A stretch of DNA of 64,000 nt from Williamsia phyllosphaerae (GTDB lineage Bacteria; Actinomycetota; Actinomycetes; Mycobacteriales; Mycobacteriaceae): the NCBI RefSeq assembly GCF_014635305.1, contig NZ_BMCS01000001.1, forward strand, positions 2,108,001 to 2,172,000, in the 5' to 3' direction. Below, piece by piece: positions 17,873 to 25,850 of the stretch. Position numbers and translations under genes: made by a program. Below the pieces are notes generated by a model that worked only from the letters and a program-made list of their open reading frames with translations, made no database searches and had not been told where the DNA came from. Every line of letters begins with the position of its first letter. Position 1 is the stretch's first letter.

Positions 17873-19087
17873 ATGAGTGCTGGAGTGGTGGTGGTCGGTG
17901 CCGGGCTCGGTGGCGCGCGACTGGCGGAGAACCTGCGGCAGGCCGGGTACTCCGAGCCGATCACGCTGATCGGCAAGGAGAGTCAGATCCCCTATGACCG
18001 CCCGCCGCTGTCCAAGGCGGTGCTGCGTGGTGAGCGTGATCTGGTGGCCCTCAAGACGCCGGAGTGGTACGCCGAGAACCACATCCACCTGCTCCTCGAC
18101 ACCGAGGTCGAGGCCGTCGACCTCGCCGCGAAGAAGGTCGATGTCGGTGCGGGGGAGTCCCTGGCGTTCGAGACCCTGGTGTTGGCAACGGGTCTCGACC
18201 CGCGCTTCCTCCCCGACAGTGCTGTGCAGGGCGGCTCGGCTGCGGCCGAACTCGACGGCGTGCACGTCCTGCGCACCTATGACGACGCGCTCGAGCTGCG
18301 CGCCGCGGCGCGCGAGGGCGTACGGGCCGTGGTCGTCGGGGCCGGTTTCATCGGCTGCGAGGCGGCGGCGAGCCTGTCGATCCTCGGCGCGACGGTCACC
18401 ATCGTCGAGCCGGCGCCGAGCGCACTGCACGCCGCGCTCGGACCGACCATCGGCGCACGCGTCGAGAAGCTGCACACCGACCGCGGCGTCACCGTCCGCA
18501 CGGGGGTGGGCGTCGCCGAACTGTTGACCGCCGACGGCGCCGTCACCGGGATCAGGCTCGACGACGGGTCCACGCTCGACGCCGACCTCGTGGTGCTCGG
18601 CATCGGCTCGATCCCCACGACCTCGCTCGCCGAGTCCATCGGCCTGGACCTCTCCGATCGTTCGGTCGGCGGCGGGATCGCCTGCGACGCCACCGGAAAG
18701 ACCTCCGCCGACGGCGTCTACGCGCTCGGAGACGTCGCGAACTGGTCCGACGAGACCGGCGAGTTCGGTCGGCGCGTCGAGCACTGGAATCACGTCGTCG
18801 AACAGGCGAAGGTCGTCGCCGACGCGATCGCGGGCACCGACAAGGCGTCCTCGACCCCGGTGGTCCACTACTTCTGGACCGACCAGTTCGATCTCAAGAT
18901 CCAGTGCCTGGGCGCGCCCGCGGCCGACGACGACGTCCACATCGTCGACGAGGACGGCGACAAGTTCCTCGCCTACTTCAGCCGCGACGGCATCCTGACC
19001 GGTGTGGTCGGTGCCGGACGAGCCGGCGCGGTGATGAAGATGCGGGCAACCGTCGCGGCGCGGACCCCCATCTCCGACCTGGTGTAG
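17873..19087 (+). CDS. FAD-dependent ferredoxin (rubredoxin-type) reductase
   Basis: A 404-residue pyridine-nucleotide-disulfide-fold flavoenzyme. The FAD dinucleotide motif V-V-G-A-G-L-G-G-A-R is at the N-terminus, P-Y-D-R-P-P-L-S-K-A-V-L follows (typical of oxygenase-coupled ferredoxin reductases), the NAD(P)-binding V-V-G-A-G-F-I-G-C-E is near residue 155, and the second FAD contact G-V-Y-A-L-G-D-V-A is near 282. It moves electrons from NAD(P)H to a small ferredoxin serving P450s or Rieske oxygenases. It could serve the P450 at 5463, but no ferredoxin gene lies next to it. Confidence 0.92.
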   Translation: MSAGVVVVGAGLGGARLAENLRQAGYSEPITLIGKESQIPYDRPPLSKAVLRGERDLVALKTPEWYAENHIHLLLDTEVEAVDLAAKKVDVGAGESLAFETLVLATGLDPRFLPDSAVQGGSAAAELDGVHVLRTYDDALELRAAAREGVRAVVVGAGFIGCEAAASLSILGATVTIVEPAPSALHAALGPTIGARVEKLHTDRGVTVRTGVGVAELLTADGAVTGIRLDDGSTLDADLVVLGIGSIPTTSLAESIGLDLSDRSVGGGIACDATGKTSADGVYALGDVANWSDETGEFGRRVEHWNHVVEQAKVVADAIAGTDKASSTPVVHYFWTDQFDLKIQCLGAPAADDDVHIVDEDGDKFLAYFSRDGILTGVVGAGRAGAVMKMRATVAARTPISDLV

Positions 19088-19092
19088 AGGCG

Positions 19093-19821
19093 GTGAACCC
19101 GCCACGGCCCACCGCGACCGCGGTGCGTGCCGCCGTCGACGATCTCGCCGACCCGACACGAGCGGCGAACGCGCAGCGGTTCTTCAAGACGGGCCCCGGC
19201 GACTACGGCGAGGGTGATCGCTTCATCGGGGTCACTGTCCCCCAACTGCGTTCGGTCGTGAAGAAGTTCACCGGACTCGACGAACGCGGTGTGCGCTCGC
19301 TGCTCGACGGCGCGATCCACGAACACCGGCTGATCGGACTGTTCCTGCTGCGCGACGGATTCGAGCGGGCGGACACCGATGAGCAGCGGGAGCGGTGGGT
19401 GGATCTCTACCTCGACGCGGTGCGACGTGGTCGGGTGAACAACTGGGATCTGGTCGACAGCTCGGCCGATCCGATCCTCGGCGAATGGCTCGTCGATCGG
19501 CCCCGCGGCCTGCTCACCGAACTGGCGGCCGACGACACGCTGTGGACTCGACGGGTGGGCATCGTCGCCACGTTCGCGTTCATCAGACGAGGCGACGCTA
19601 CCGCGCTGTACGACCTGGCCCCGCTCGTCATCGGTGACCGGCGAGACCTCATTCAGAAGGCGTGCGGCTGGATGCTGCGGGAGGCCGGGAAACGCTGCGA
19701 CAGAGACGAACTGATCGCATTTCTCGAACAGCACGCGCATGAGATGGGCCGCACCGCCCTGTCGTACGCCACCGAACATCTCGAACCCGAGCACCGCAGG
19801 GCGCTGCGCGCACTGCGTTGA
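19093..19821 (+). CDS. DNA alkylation repair protein, AlkD-like (HEAT-like repeats)
   Basis: A 242-residue all-helical protein of the AlkD-like alkylpurine DNA glycosylase family. Motifs include Y-G-E-G-D-R-F-I-G-V-T-V-P-Q-L-R, the helical L-L-D-G-A-I-H-E-H-R-L-I-G-L-F-L-L, N-N-W-D-L-V-D-S-S-A (Trp and Asp of the DNA-binding groove), W-T-R-R-V-G-I-V-A-T and the C-terminal Q-K-A-C-G-W-M-L-R-E-A-G-K. It excises bulky N3/N7-alkylpurines without base flipping. GTG 19093 begins 5 nt after the reductase stop. Confidence 0.9.
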   Translation: MNPPRPTATAVRAAVDDLADPTRAANAQRFFKTGPGDYGEGDRFIGVTVPQLRSVVKKFTGLDERGVRSLLDGAIHEHRLIGLFLLRDGFERADTDEQRERWVDLYLDAVRRGRVNNWDLVDSSADPILGEWLVDRPRGLLTELAADDTLWTRRVGIVATFAFIRRGDATALYDLAPLVIGDRRDLIQKACGWMLREAGKRCDRDELIAFLEQHAHEMGRTALSYATEHLEPEHRRALRALR

Positions 19822-19852
19822 GTCGGCTCAGAATTCGCGCCGGCGGGCCGGC

Positions 19853-20908
19853 TCAGAACTCGATCGTCAGGTGGTCCGAGGTCGGTCGGGCCTGGCACCC
19901 CAGGATGTAGCCGTCGTCGATGTCCTCCTGATCGAGGGCGCCGACGTTCTCCATCTCCACCGTCCCGTCGACCACGGTGCATGCGCACGAACCACATTCG
20001 CCCTCGCGGCACGAGTACGGCACGTCGAGGCCGGCGGCCATCATGATGTCGACGAGGGTCTGGCTGCGCGGCCAGGACAGCTCGTGCACGGTGCCGTCGA
20101 GTTCGACCGATACCGACGCGGCGTCGGCGGTCTGCTCCTCGGTCAGCTCGGGGGCTTCCGGGTCGTCGAACGGGTCGCCGGACAGCGAGGTGAAGACCTC
20201 GGCGTGTACCTGCTTGTGCGGGAATCCGGCGTCGGCCAGGGCGGTGTGGAGCGCGTCCATGAAGGGGCCGGGGCCGCACATGAAGGCATGGTGGGCGGCG
20301 TAGGGGCGGAACAACGCGGTCAGCGCGGAGACGCGGGGGAGGCCCTGGACGCTCTCGAGCCAGTGGACGACGGTCAGTCGGTCGTCGTGACGCTCGTGCA
20401 ATGCCCGCAGTTCGTCGGCGAAGATGACGTCGTCCTGGCTGCGGTTGGCGTAGAAGAACACCACCGGCGCCGAGCCCTTCTCGAGGGCGGCCTTGAGGAT
20501 CGACATGATCGGCGTGACGCCGCTCCCGGCCGCCAGCAACAGCAGCGGTGCGTCGAGATCGGGGGGCGTGAACACGCCCGACGGCGGCAGCACCTCGATC
20601 TCGTCGCCGGCGGAGATGTTGTCGCACAGCCAGTTGGAGCCGTAGCCGTCCGCGGTGCGCTTGACGGTCACCTTGGGCTTGTCGTCGGTGAAGGGCGACG
20701 ACGACAGGGAGTAACAGCGCGCGACCGAGCCGGTCTGATCGCTGGGGACCCGCAGCGTGAGGAACTGGCCCGGCTTGTAGTCCATCGGCGGCACACCGTC
20801 GGCGGTGGGGACGTCGAACACCAGCGATCTGGCGTCCGCGGTCTCGGTGACCACCTCGGCGACGGTCAGGACGACACTGCGCGCGCTGTGCGGCGTGATC
20901 GGCGACAT
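19853..20908 (-). CDS. kshB: 3-Ketosteroid 9-alpha-hydroxylase reductase component
   Basis: A 351-residue oxygenase reductase with an N-terminal ferredoxin-reductase domain and a C-terminal plant-type ferredoxin. The FAD motif R-C-Y-S-L-S-S-S-P is near 64-72, the NAD loop A-A-G-S-G-V-T-P-I-M near 128, and the [2Fe-2S] ligands C-R-E-G-E-C-G-S-C with a distant G-C-Q are at the C-terminus. Length, domain order and sequence match KshB, which feeds electrons to KshA for opening the steroid nucleus. A KstR-like box upstream supports a steroid role. No kshA is visible here. Alternatives are Hmp/PaaE-like reductases. Confidence 0.85.
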   Translation of the reverse strand: MSPITPHSARSVVLTVAEVVTETADARSLVFDVPTADGVPPMDYKPGQFLTLRVPSDQTGSVARCYSLSSSPFTDDKPKVTVKRTADGYGSNWLCDNISAGDEIEVLPPSGVFTPPDLDAPLLLLAAGSGVTPIMSILKAALEKGSAPVVFFYANRSQDDVIFADELRALHERHDDRLTVVHWLESVQGLPRVSALTALFRPYAAHHAFMCGPGPFMDALHTALADAGFPHKQVHAEVFTSLSGDPFDDPEAPELTEEQTADAASVSVELDGTVHELSWPRSQTLVDIMMAAGLDVPYSCREGECGSCACTVVDGTVEMENVGALDQEDIDDGYILGCQARPTSDHLTIEF

Positions 20909-20927
20909 CGGACACCCTTCGCAGAAT

Positions 20928-20941
20928 GAGAACACGTTCTA
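20928..20941. promoter_or_regulatory. KstR-like operator before kshB
   Basis: The bases GAGAACACGTTCTA match the known KstR consensus TnnAACnnGTTnnA at every fixed position but the first. The site lies 20-33 bp upstream of the kshB start on its promoter side. KstR is the TetR repressor of sterol catabolism in Mycobacterium and Rhodococcus; no kstR gene is in the window. Confidence 0.7.
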
Positions 20942-21002
20942 GTTTTCAGAGTACCCAGTGGGAGGCGGCGGTTCCACACCCCGCTCGTTTCGTGGCAGAC
21001 CA

Positions 21003-21590
21003 CTAGAGCGCTTCCAGGCCACGTCCGAGAATACGGCTGCCGTCGGCCAGCAGAGCGGTCAGGTTTGTCGACGGGTCGGCCAGCCACTGCTCGTAGGACG
21101 ACAGGGCGACTCCCAGCATCAACCAAGCCACGGTCTGCGGTAGATGGTCACCGGGCGTGCCGCCCGTGCGTTTCGCGACGAACTCCGCGATCACGTCGCG
21201 CCAGCCGGTGTACATCAGCATCGAATGAGCCTGCAGCGCAGGCACGGTGAGCAACAGCGTCATCCGTCGACGATGCGCGTCGACCTGGTCGTCGGACACC
21301 TCGTTGAACGCGATGAGCGCCGAACGCAGGGCCTCGGCGACGGACTCGTCGCAGGGGAGTCCCGCCAGGTGATCGCGCATGGCCGACAGGTGGTCGTCGA
21401 AATCGCCCCAGGGGATCGCGTTCTTCGAGGGGTAGTAGCGGAACAGTGTCCGGCGGGCGATCCCGGCGGCCTGAGCGACCTCGTCGACGCTCGTCTCGTC
21501 GAAGCCGCGCTCGGCGAACAGCGCGATGGCCAGCTCGCTGATATGCGTCTTCGTGGTGCTCGGACGTCGACCGAGCTGCGGTGATGCCAT
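21003..21590 (-). CDS. mftR: Mycofactocin system TetR regulator
   Basis: A 195-residue TetR protein. The HTH-bearing stretch A-L-F-A-E-R-G-F-D-E-T-S-V-D-E-V-A followed by G-I-A-R-R-T-L-F-R-Y-Y-P-S-K-N-A-I-P-W-G-D-F-D is the signature of the mycofactocin-linked TetR subfamily. It is divergent from mftA with a 113-bp gap and has GAGAGAGGG before its ATG. In M. smegmatis the homologue represses the mft operon and responds to long-chain acyl-CoA; the same is inferred here. Confidence 0.93.
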   Translation of the reverse strand: MASPQLGRRPSTTKTHISELAIALFAERGFDETSVDEVAQAAGIARRTLFRYYPSKNAIPWGDFDDHLSAMRDHLAGLPCDESVAEALRSALIAFNEVSDDQVDAHRRRMTLLLTVPALQAHSMLMYTGWRDVIAEFVAKRTGGTPGDHLPQTVAWLMLGVALSSYEQWLADPSTNLTALLADGSRILGRGLEAL

Positions 21591-21664
21591 GACCGCCCTC
21601 TCTCGCCGCGTCCGATTCCGTGCGAGTGATCGCTCGGGTCTAGCTTTTCTGCACTCGGTGCCAT

Positions 21665-21670
21665 TATAGT
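21665..21670 (+). promoter_or_regulatory. Probable -10 element of the mftABCD promoter
   Basis: TATAGT lies 33 nt before the mftA start, in the mftR-mftA gap, and mftA has GAGAGG at 21692-21697. No clear -35 is seen. A short symmetric CGAG...CTCG at 21623-21636 could be an MftR site, but the symmetry is weak. Confidence 0.45.
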
Positions 21671-21703
21671 CCGACGTGACCCACATCACCCGAGAGGACA
21701 ATC

Positions 21704-21826
21704 ATGGCCGAGAACACCTCCACCCCGTCCACCGACGTCACCGCGCCCGTCGCCGAGTCCGCCGAGCTGGTCACCGAGAGCCTCGTCGAAGAGGTCTCGA
21801 TCGACGGTATGTGCGGCGTCTACTGA
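21704..21826 (+). CDS. mftA: Mycofactocin precursor peptide
   Basis: A 40-residue RiPP precursor ending I-D-G-M-C-G-V-Y, the invariant mycofactocin core. MftC decarboxylates the terminal Tyr and links it to Val; MftE then frees the modified dipeptide, and MftD makes premycofactocin. The leader is acidic and Thr/Val-rich. The stop lies 1 nt before the mftB start. Confidence 0.97.
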   Translation: MAENTSTPSTDVTAPVAESAELVTESLVEEVSIDGMCGVY

Positions 21827-21827
21827 C

Positions 21828-22169
21828 ATGAGCGTCGACACGGCCGAGACGTCGGACACCACTGGTGCCGCGGACGGTCCGAGGGCGTTCGACGCTTCGG
21901 CCGCGTGGGTGCTCAATCCGAGCGTGGCCCTGAGGCCCGAGCCGTTCGGTGCGCTGCTGTATCACTTCGGGACGCGCAAACTGTCGTTCCTCAAGAACCT
22001 GATCGTCGTCGACCTCGTCAAGTCTCTCGCCGACCACCCGAGTGCCGAGTCCGCCCTGGCGGCATCTCCGATCTCCGACGCCGACCGCCCCCTGTACCTC
22101 CAGGCGCTCACCTCGCTCGCGGCGTCCGCGACGATCGTGCCCGCCACCTCGCCCCGGGAGTCCGCATGA
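21828..22169 (+). CDS. mftB: Mycofactocin precursor chaperone (RRE protein)
   Basis: A 113-residue PqqD-like protein that binds the MftA leader and presents it to the radical SAM enzyme MftC. The segment A-W-V-L-N-P-S-V-A-L-R-P-E-P-F-G-A-L-L-Y followed by G-T-R-K-L-S-F-L is typical of MftB. It starts 1 nt after mftA and overlaps mftC by 4 nt (ATGA), consistent with a stoichiometric complex. Confidence 0.95.
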   Translation: MSVDTAETSDTTGAADGPRAFDASAAWVLNPSVALRPEPFGALLYHFGTRKLSFLKNLIVVDLVKSLADHPSAESALAASPISDADRPLYLQALTSLAASATIVPATSPRESA

Positions 22170-23374
22170 CCGCCACGCTCGATCGTCCCGCCTCTGCTCC
22201 CGTCGGCCGTCTCGTCGATCAGTTCGAGAAGGGTTTGGACGCCCCGATCTGTCTGACGTGGGAGCTGACGTACGCGTGCAATCTGTCGTGTGTGCACTGT
22301 CTGTCGTCGTCGGGTAAGCGTGATCCGCGTGAGCTCGACACCGCGCAGTGCAAGGCGATCATCGACGAGTTGCAGCGGATGCAGGTGTTCTACGTCAACA
22401 TCGGTGGTGGCGAGCCGACGGTGCGCCCGGACTTCTGGGAGTTGGTCGACTACGCGACGTCGCATCAGGTGGGGGTGAAGTTCTCCACCAACGGGTTGAA
22501 GATCGACAAGAAGGTCGCGCAGCGGTTGGCGGCATCGGACTACGTCGACGTGCAGATCTCCCTCGACGGTGCGACCGCCGAGGTCAACGACGCCGTACGC
22601 GGCCCGGGTTCCTACGACATGGCGATCAAGGCCCTGGAGAATCTGCACGAGGCCGGCTTCGCCGACGCCAAGATCTCCGTGGTCGTCACCCGCCACAACG
22701 TCTCCCAGCTCGACGAGTTCAAGGATCTCGCCGACCGGTACGGCGCGACGTTGCGTATCACCCGGATGCGGCCCTCGGGACGCGGCGCAGACGTGTGGGA
22801 TGATCTGCACCCGTTACCGTCCCAGCAACGGGAGCTCTACGACTGGCTGGTCAAGCGTGGCGACAAGGTCCTCACCGGCGACTCGTTCTTCCACCTGGCC
22901 GCCTACAGCGACGGCTCGCCGGGCTCGGGTCTGGCGGGGCTGAACCTGTGCGGCGCGGGTCGGGTGGTCTGCCTGATCGATCCGATCGGCGATGTCTACG
23001 CCTGCCCGTTCGCGATCCATGAGAACTTCCTGGCCGGGAACATCCTGTCCGATGGTGGGTTTCAGACCATCTGGCAGCAGTCGGAGTTGTTCCTGGAACT
23101 GCGCGAACCGCAGAACGCCGGTGCGTGCACCAAGTGCGCACACTTCGACGCCTGCCGCGGTGGCTGCATGGCGGCGAAGTTCTTCACCGGCCTGCCGCTC
23201 GACGGTCCCGACCCGGAATGCGTTCAGGGCTTCGGCGAGGCGCTGCTCGCCGGCGAACGCTCGACGCCCACTGCGAACAAGGACCATTCGCGAGGGGTGC
23301 CCCTGACGTTGATGACCCGCCCACCATCGCGTGACTGCGACGAGAACCCGCTGGCCGGGTTCGCCGCAATCTGA
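22166..23374 (+). CDS. mftC: Mycofactocin radical SAM maturase
   Basis: A 402-residue radical SAM/SPASM enzyme. The C-x3-C-x2-C cluster motif is Y-A-C-N-L-S-C-V-H-C, with Cys38, Cys42 and Cys45. A glycine-rich G-G-G-E-P motif follows near residue 83. The SPASM domain at the C-terminus has C-G-A-G-R-V-V-C, Y-A-C-P-F and C-T-K-C-A-H-F-D-A-C-R-G-G-C for auxiliary Fe-S clusters. It performs oxidative decarboxylation of the MftA C-terminal Tyr and then forms the Val-Tyr crosslink. Coupled to mftB by a 4-nt overlap. Confidence 0.97.
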   Translation: MTATLDRPASAPVGRLVDQFEKGLDAPICLTWELTYACNLSCVHCLSSSGKRDPRELDTAQCKAIIDELQRMQVFYVNIGGGEPTVRPDFWELVDYATSHQVGVKFSTNGLKIDKKVAQRLAASDYVDVQISLDGATAEVNDAVRGPGSYDMAIKALENLHEAGFADAKISVVVTRHNVSQLDEFKDLADRYGATLRITRMRPSGRGADVWDDLHPLPSQQRELYDWLVKRGDKVLTGDSFFHLAAYSDGSPGSGLAGLNLCGAGRVVCLIDPIGDVYACPFAIHENFLAGNILSDGGFQTIWQQSELFLELREPQNAGACTKCAHFDACRGGCMAAKFFTGLPLDGPDPECVQGFGEALLAGERSTPTANKDHSRGVPLTLMTRPPSRDCDENPLAGFAAI

Positions 23375-23402
23375 CCTCCTCCACCGAAAGTAGTTGAACC
23401 CC

Positions 23403-24590
23403 ATGGCCAACCCCTGGTTCGAGACTGTCCTCGAGGCGCAGCGGCGCGCTCAGAAGCGTCTCCCGAAGTCCGTCTATTCCGCGCTCGTCGCCGGCAGCGA
23501 AAAGGGCATCACCATCACCGACAACGTCGAGGCGTTCGGTGAGATCGGCTTCGCGCCGCACGTCGTCGGCGCGCATGCCGAGCGTGAGCTGTCGACCTCG
23601 ATCATGGGCCAGGACATCTCGATGCCGGTGATCATTTCCCCGACCGGCGTCCAGGCGGTCGACAAGGACGGCGAGATCGCGGTGGCCCGTGCCTCGGCGG
23701 CTCGCGGAACCGCCATGGGACTGAGTAGCTTCGCGTCGAAGCCGGTCGAGGACGTGGCGGCCGCGAACCCGCAGACGTTCTTCCAGATCTACTGGCTGAA
23801 CTCGCGGGAGGAGATCCTGGCCCGAGCCGAGCGGGCCCGTACCGCGGGGGCCAAGGGACTCATCGTGACCACCGACTGGTCGTTCTCGATGGGCCGCGAC
23901 TGGGGAAGCCCCGAGATCCCGGAGAAGGTGGACCTCAAGGCGCTACTCAAGCTCGCGCCGGAGATCGCGATGCGCCCACGGTATGCGTGGGACTGGTTCA
24001 ACAAGGGCAAGCCCATCATCCCCGATCTGACGGCGCCGAACCTCGCCGAGCCCGGAGAGCTCGGACCGACGTTCTTCGGCGCGTACGGCCAGTGGATGCA
24101 GACCGCGCCGCCGTCCTGGGAGGACCTGCAGTGGCTCCGGGAGCAGTGGGGTGGGCCGTTCATGGTCAAGGGCATCACGCGACTCGACGACGCCAAACGC
24201 GCCCGCGACATCGGCGCCACGGCGTTGTCGGTGTCGAACCACGGTGGAAACAACCTCGACGGCACCCCGGCCACCATCCGGATGCTCGGTCCGATCGCCG
24301 ACGCCGTCGGCAACGACATGCAGGTCCTGCTCGACGGCGGCATCCGACGCGGCAGCGACGTCGTCAAAGCACTCGCCCTCGGAGCCGACGCCGTCATGAT
24401 CGGCCGCGCCTACCTCTGGGGTCTCGCGGCCAACGGGCAGGCCGGCGTGGAGAACGTCCTCGACATCCTGCGCGGTGGCATCGACTCCGCCCTGATGGGA
24501 CTGGGCCGCAAGAGCATCCACGAGTTGTCCCGTGACGACATCATCATCCCCGACGGCTTCGAGAGACGGTTCGGCGAGCAGACGGCCTGA
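23403..24590 (+). CDS. mftD: Pre-mycofactocin synthase (FMN-dependent)
   Basis: A 395-residue TIM-barrel enzyme of the FMN-dependent alpha-hydroxy-acid oxidase family. It deaminates the AHDP dipeptide product to premycofactocin, giving the redox-active alpha-keto group. The active-site segment S-N-H-G-G-N-N-L-D-G and the FMN phosphate loop D-G-G-I-R-R-G-S-D-V-V-K-A-L-A-L-G-A are clear. The start is ATG 23403, giving M-A-N-P-W-F-E-T-V; an upstream TTG at 23394 is not needed. It follows mftC by 28 nt. Confidence 0.96.
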   Translation: MANPWFETVLEAQRRAQKRLPKSVYSALVAGSEKGITITDNVEAFGEIGFAPHVVGAHAERELSTSIMGQDISMPVIISPTGVQAVDKDGEIAVARASAARGTAMGLSSFASKPVEDVAAANPQTFFQIYWLNSREEILARAERARTAGAKGLIVTTDWSFSMGRDWGSPEIPEKVDLKALLKLAPEIAMRPRYAWDWFNKGKPIIPDLTAPNLAEPGELGPTFFGAYGQWMQTAPPSWEDLQWLREQWGGPFMVKGITRLDDAKRARDIGATALSVSNHGGNNLDGTPATIRMLGPIADAVGNDMQVLLDGGIRRGSDVVKALALGADAVMIGRAYLWGLAANGQAGVENVLDILRGGIDSALMGLGRKSIHELSRDDIIIPDGFERRFGEQTA

Positions 24591-24617
24591 CCCCGGATCG
24601 ACCGCCAGGGAAAATAC

Positions 24618-24645
24618 TAGAACACGTTCCAGTTTGGTGTAACTT
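24618..24645 (+). promoter_or_regulatory. KstR-like operator and -10 of the mycofactocin SDR gene
   Basis: TAGAACACGTTCCA at 24618-24631 is a full match to the KstR consensus TnnAACnnGTTnnA. It is followed by a probable -10, TAACTT, at 24640-24645. The ATG lies 6 nt beyond and no Shine-Dalgarno is visible, so the mRNA may be leaderless with the box over the -35 region. The SDR would then be controlled separately from mftABCD. Confidence 0.7.
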
Positions 24646-24651
24646 GATGCC

Positions 24652-25464
24652 ATGGGACAGTTCGACGGCAAGGTCGTCTACATCACCGGGCTCGCCCGTG
24701 GGCAGGGTCGCAATCACGCCATCCGGTTCGCGGAGGAGGGTGCGTCGATCATCGGCCTCGACATCGCCGGGCCGGTCGCCGACCACACCACCTACCCGCA
24801 CGCGACCGCCGACGACCTCGCCGAGACGATCCGTGAGGTCGAGAGTGTCGGCGGCAAGATTCTTGCCCGACAAGGTGATACGCGTGATCTCGCCTTCCAG
24901 GAGCAGCTCGTCGCCGACGGCGTGGAGCAGTTCGGGGCCATCGACCACGTCATCGCCAACGCCGGCATCCTCACGTGGGGTCAGTCCTGGGAGTTGACCG
25001 AGGCGCAGTTCACCGACGTGCTTGACGTGAACGTCGTCGGCACGTGGAAGACGTTGCGCGCGGTGCTGCCCTCGATGATCGAGGGCGGGCGGGGTGGCTC
25101 GATCGTGGTGGTCAGTTCGTCGGCGGGTCTCAAGGCCATGCCGCTGCAGGCGTCGTACACGGCGTCGAAGTACGCCCTCACCGGGATGGCTCAGACCGTC
25201 GCCAAAGAGGTTGGCGAGTACAAGATCCGGGTCAACACCATCCATCCGTACGCCGTCGACACACCGATGGCCTTCGAGGACACCTCGGCCCAGCACGCCT
25301 TCACCATCGAGAAGTACAAGCCGCACTTCGCGCCGATCCTCAACGACCCGTTCTTCAGTACCCGCGACGAGGTGACGGCCATGGTGATGTTCCTGTGCTC
25401 CGATGCCGCCCGCACGATCACCGCATCACAGTTTTCGATGGACCAGGGCAGTACGAAGGTCTGA
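24652..25464 (+). CDS. Mycofactocin-dependent SDR oxidoreductase (carveol-dehydrogenase type)
   Basis: A 270-residue SDR of the mycofactocin-coupled subfamily, in which NAD(H) is held tightly and re-oxidised through mycofactocin. Visible motifs: T-G-L-A-R-G-Q-G-R-N-H-A (the Q-G-R-N-H form is characteristic of this subfamily), the insert after the second strand with P-H-A-T-A-D-D-L, I-A-N-A-G-I, S-S-S-A-G-L and the catalytic Y-T-A-S-K. It oxidises an alcohol, likely alicyclic or sterol-derived given the upstream KstR-like box; the substrate is inferred. It follows mftD by 61 nt but has its own promoter. Confidence 0.93.
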   Translation: MGQFDGKVVYITGLARGQGRNHAIRFAEEGASIIGLDIAGPVADHTTYPHATADDLAETIREVESVGGKILARQGDTRDLAFQEQLVADGVEQFGAIDHVIANAGILTWGQSWELTEAQFTDVLDVNVVGTWKTLRAVLPSMIEGGRGGSIVVVSSSAGLKAMPLQASYTASKYALTGMAQTVAKEVGEYKIRVNTIHPYAVDTPMAFEDTSAQHAFTIEKYKPHFAPILNDPFFSTRDEVTAMVMFLCSDAARTITASQFSMDQGSTKV

Positions 25465-25489
25465 GTGACGCTTCGGCGCGATCGGGCGT

Positions 25490-25596
25490 TTGCTGACCGG
25501 GTCGAAATGAGGTACTGAGTGTGCTGTGGACGTGGCGTGAGGGGCGTCGGAAACGGTGCACGCTCGGTGCGTCGTTTCGGCACTGTCGGCGGCTTG
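25490..25596. repeat. 107-bp direct repeat, copy 1
   Basis: This copy matches 25737-25843 at a constant offset of 247 bp with about three mismatches. It contains GAAATGAGGTACTGAGTGTG and a GC-rich tail. No convincing reading frame, terminal inverted repeats or target duplication accompany it. The gap 25465-25850 otherwise holds only the second copy and the hairpin described separately. Confidence 0.9.
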
Positions 25597-25648
25597 ACGT
25601 CCTTGTGGTGTGTGGGTCTCGAGCCGCTGACGGTGCGGAATCGCGTCG

Positions 25649-25701
25649 TCGAGTGTGCGTTGTTGTGAAGGAATCTCGGGTTCCGCTGTGAGCACACTCG
25701 A
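25649..25701. repeat. Nested stem-loop between the direct repeats
   Basis: An outer inverted repeat TCGAGTGTG (25649-25657) / CACACTCGA (25693-25701) encloses an inner GGAA...TTCC stem. It sits in the unique spacer between the 107-bp repeats and may fold in RNA or cruciform DNA. It could be a terminator for the convergent SDR and CoA-transferase genes or part of a small mobile remnant. Confidence 0.55.
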
Positions 25702-25736
25702 CTGGCGTTTCCACACAGTCAGCGCCGGATCCGTTG

Positions 25737-25843
25737 TTGCTGGCCGGGTCGAAATGAGGTACTGAGTGTGCTGTGGACGTGGCGTGAGGGGCGTCGGAAA
25801 CGGTGCACGCTCGGTGCGTCGCTTCGGCACTGTCGGTGGCTTG
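25737..25843. repeat. 107-bp direct repeat, copy 2
   Basis: Second copy of the repeat at 25490-25596. Its end lies only 7 bp from the stop codon of the CoA-transferase-family gene at 25851, so it makes up the 3' flank of that gene. Confidence 0.9.
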
Positions 25844-25850
25844 TCTCGAC

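Noticed and set aside
25489..25850. Insertion sequence between the mycofactocin SDR and the racemase
   Set aside because: The repeats have no transposase fragment, terminal inverted repeats or target-site duplication, so I list them only as repeats.
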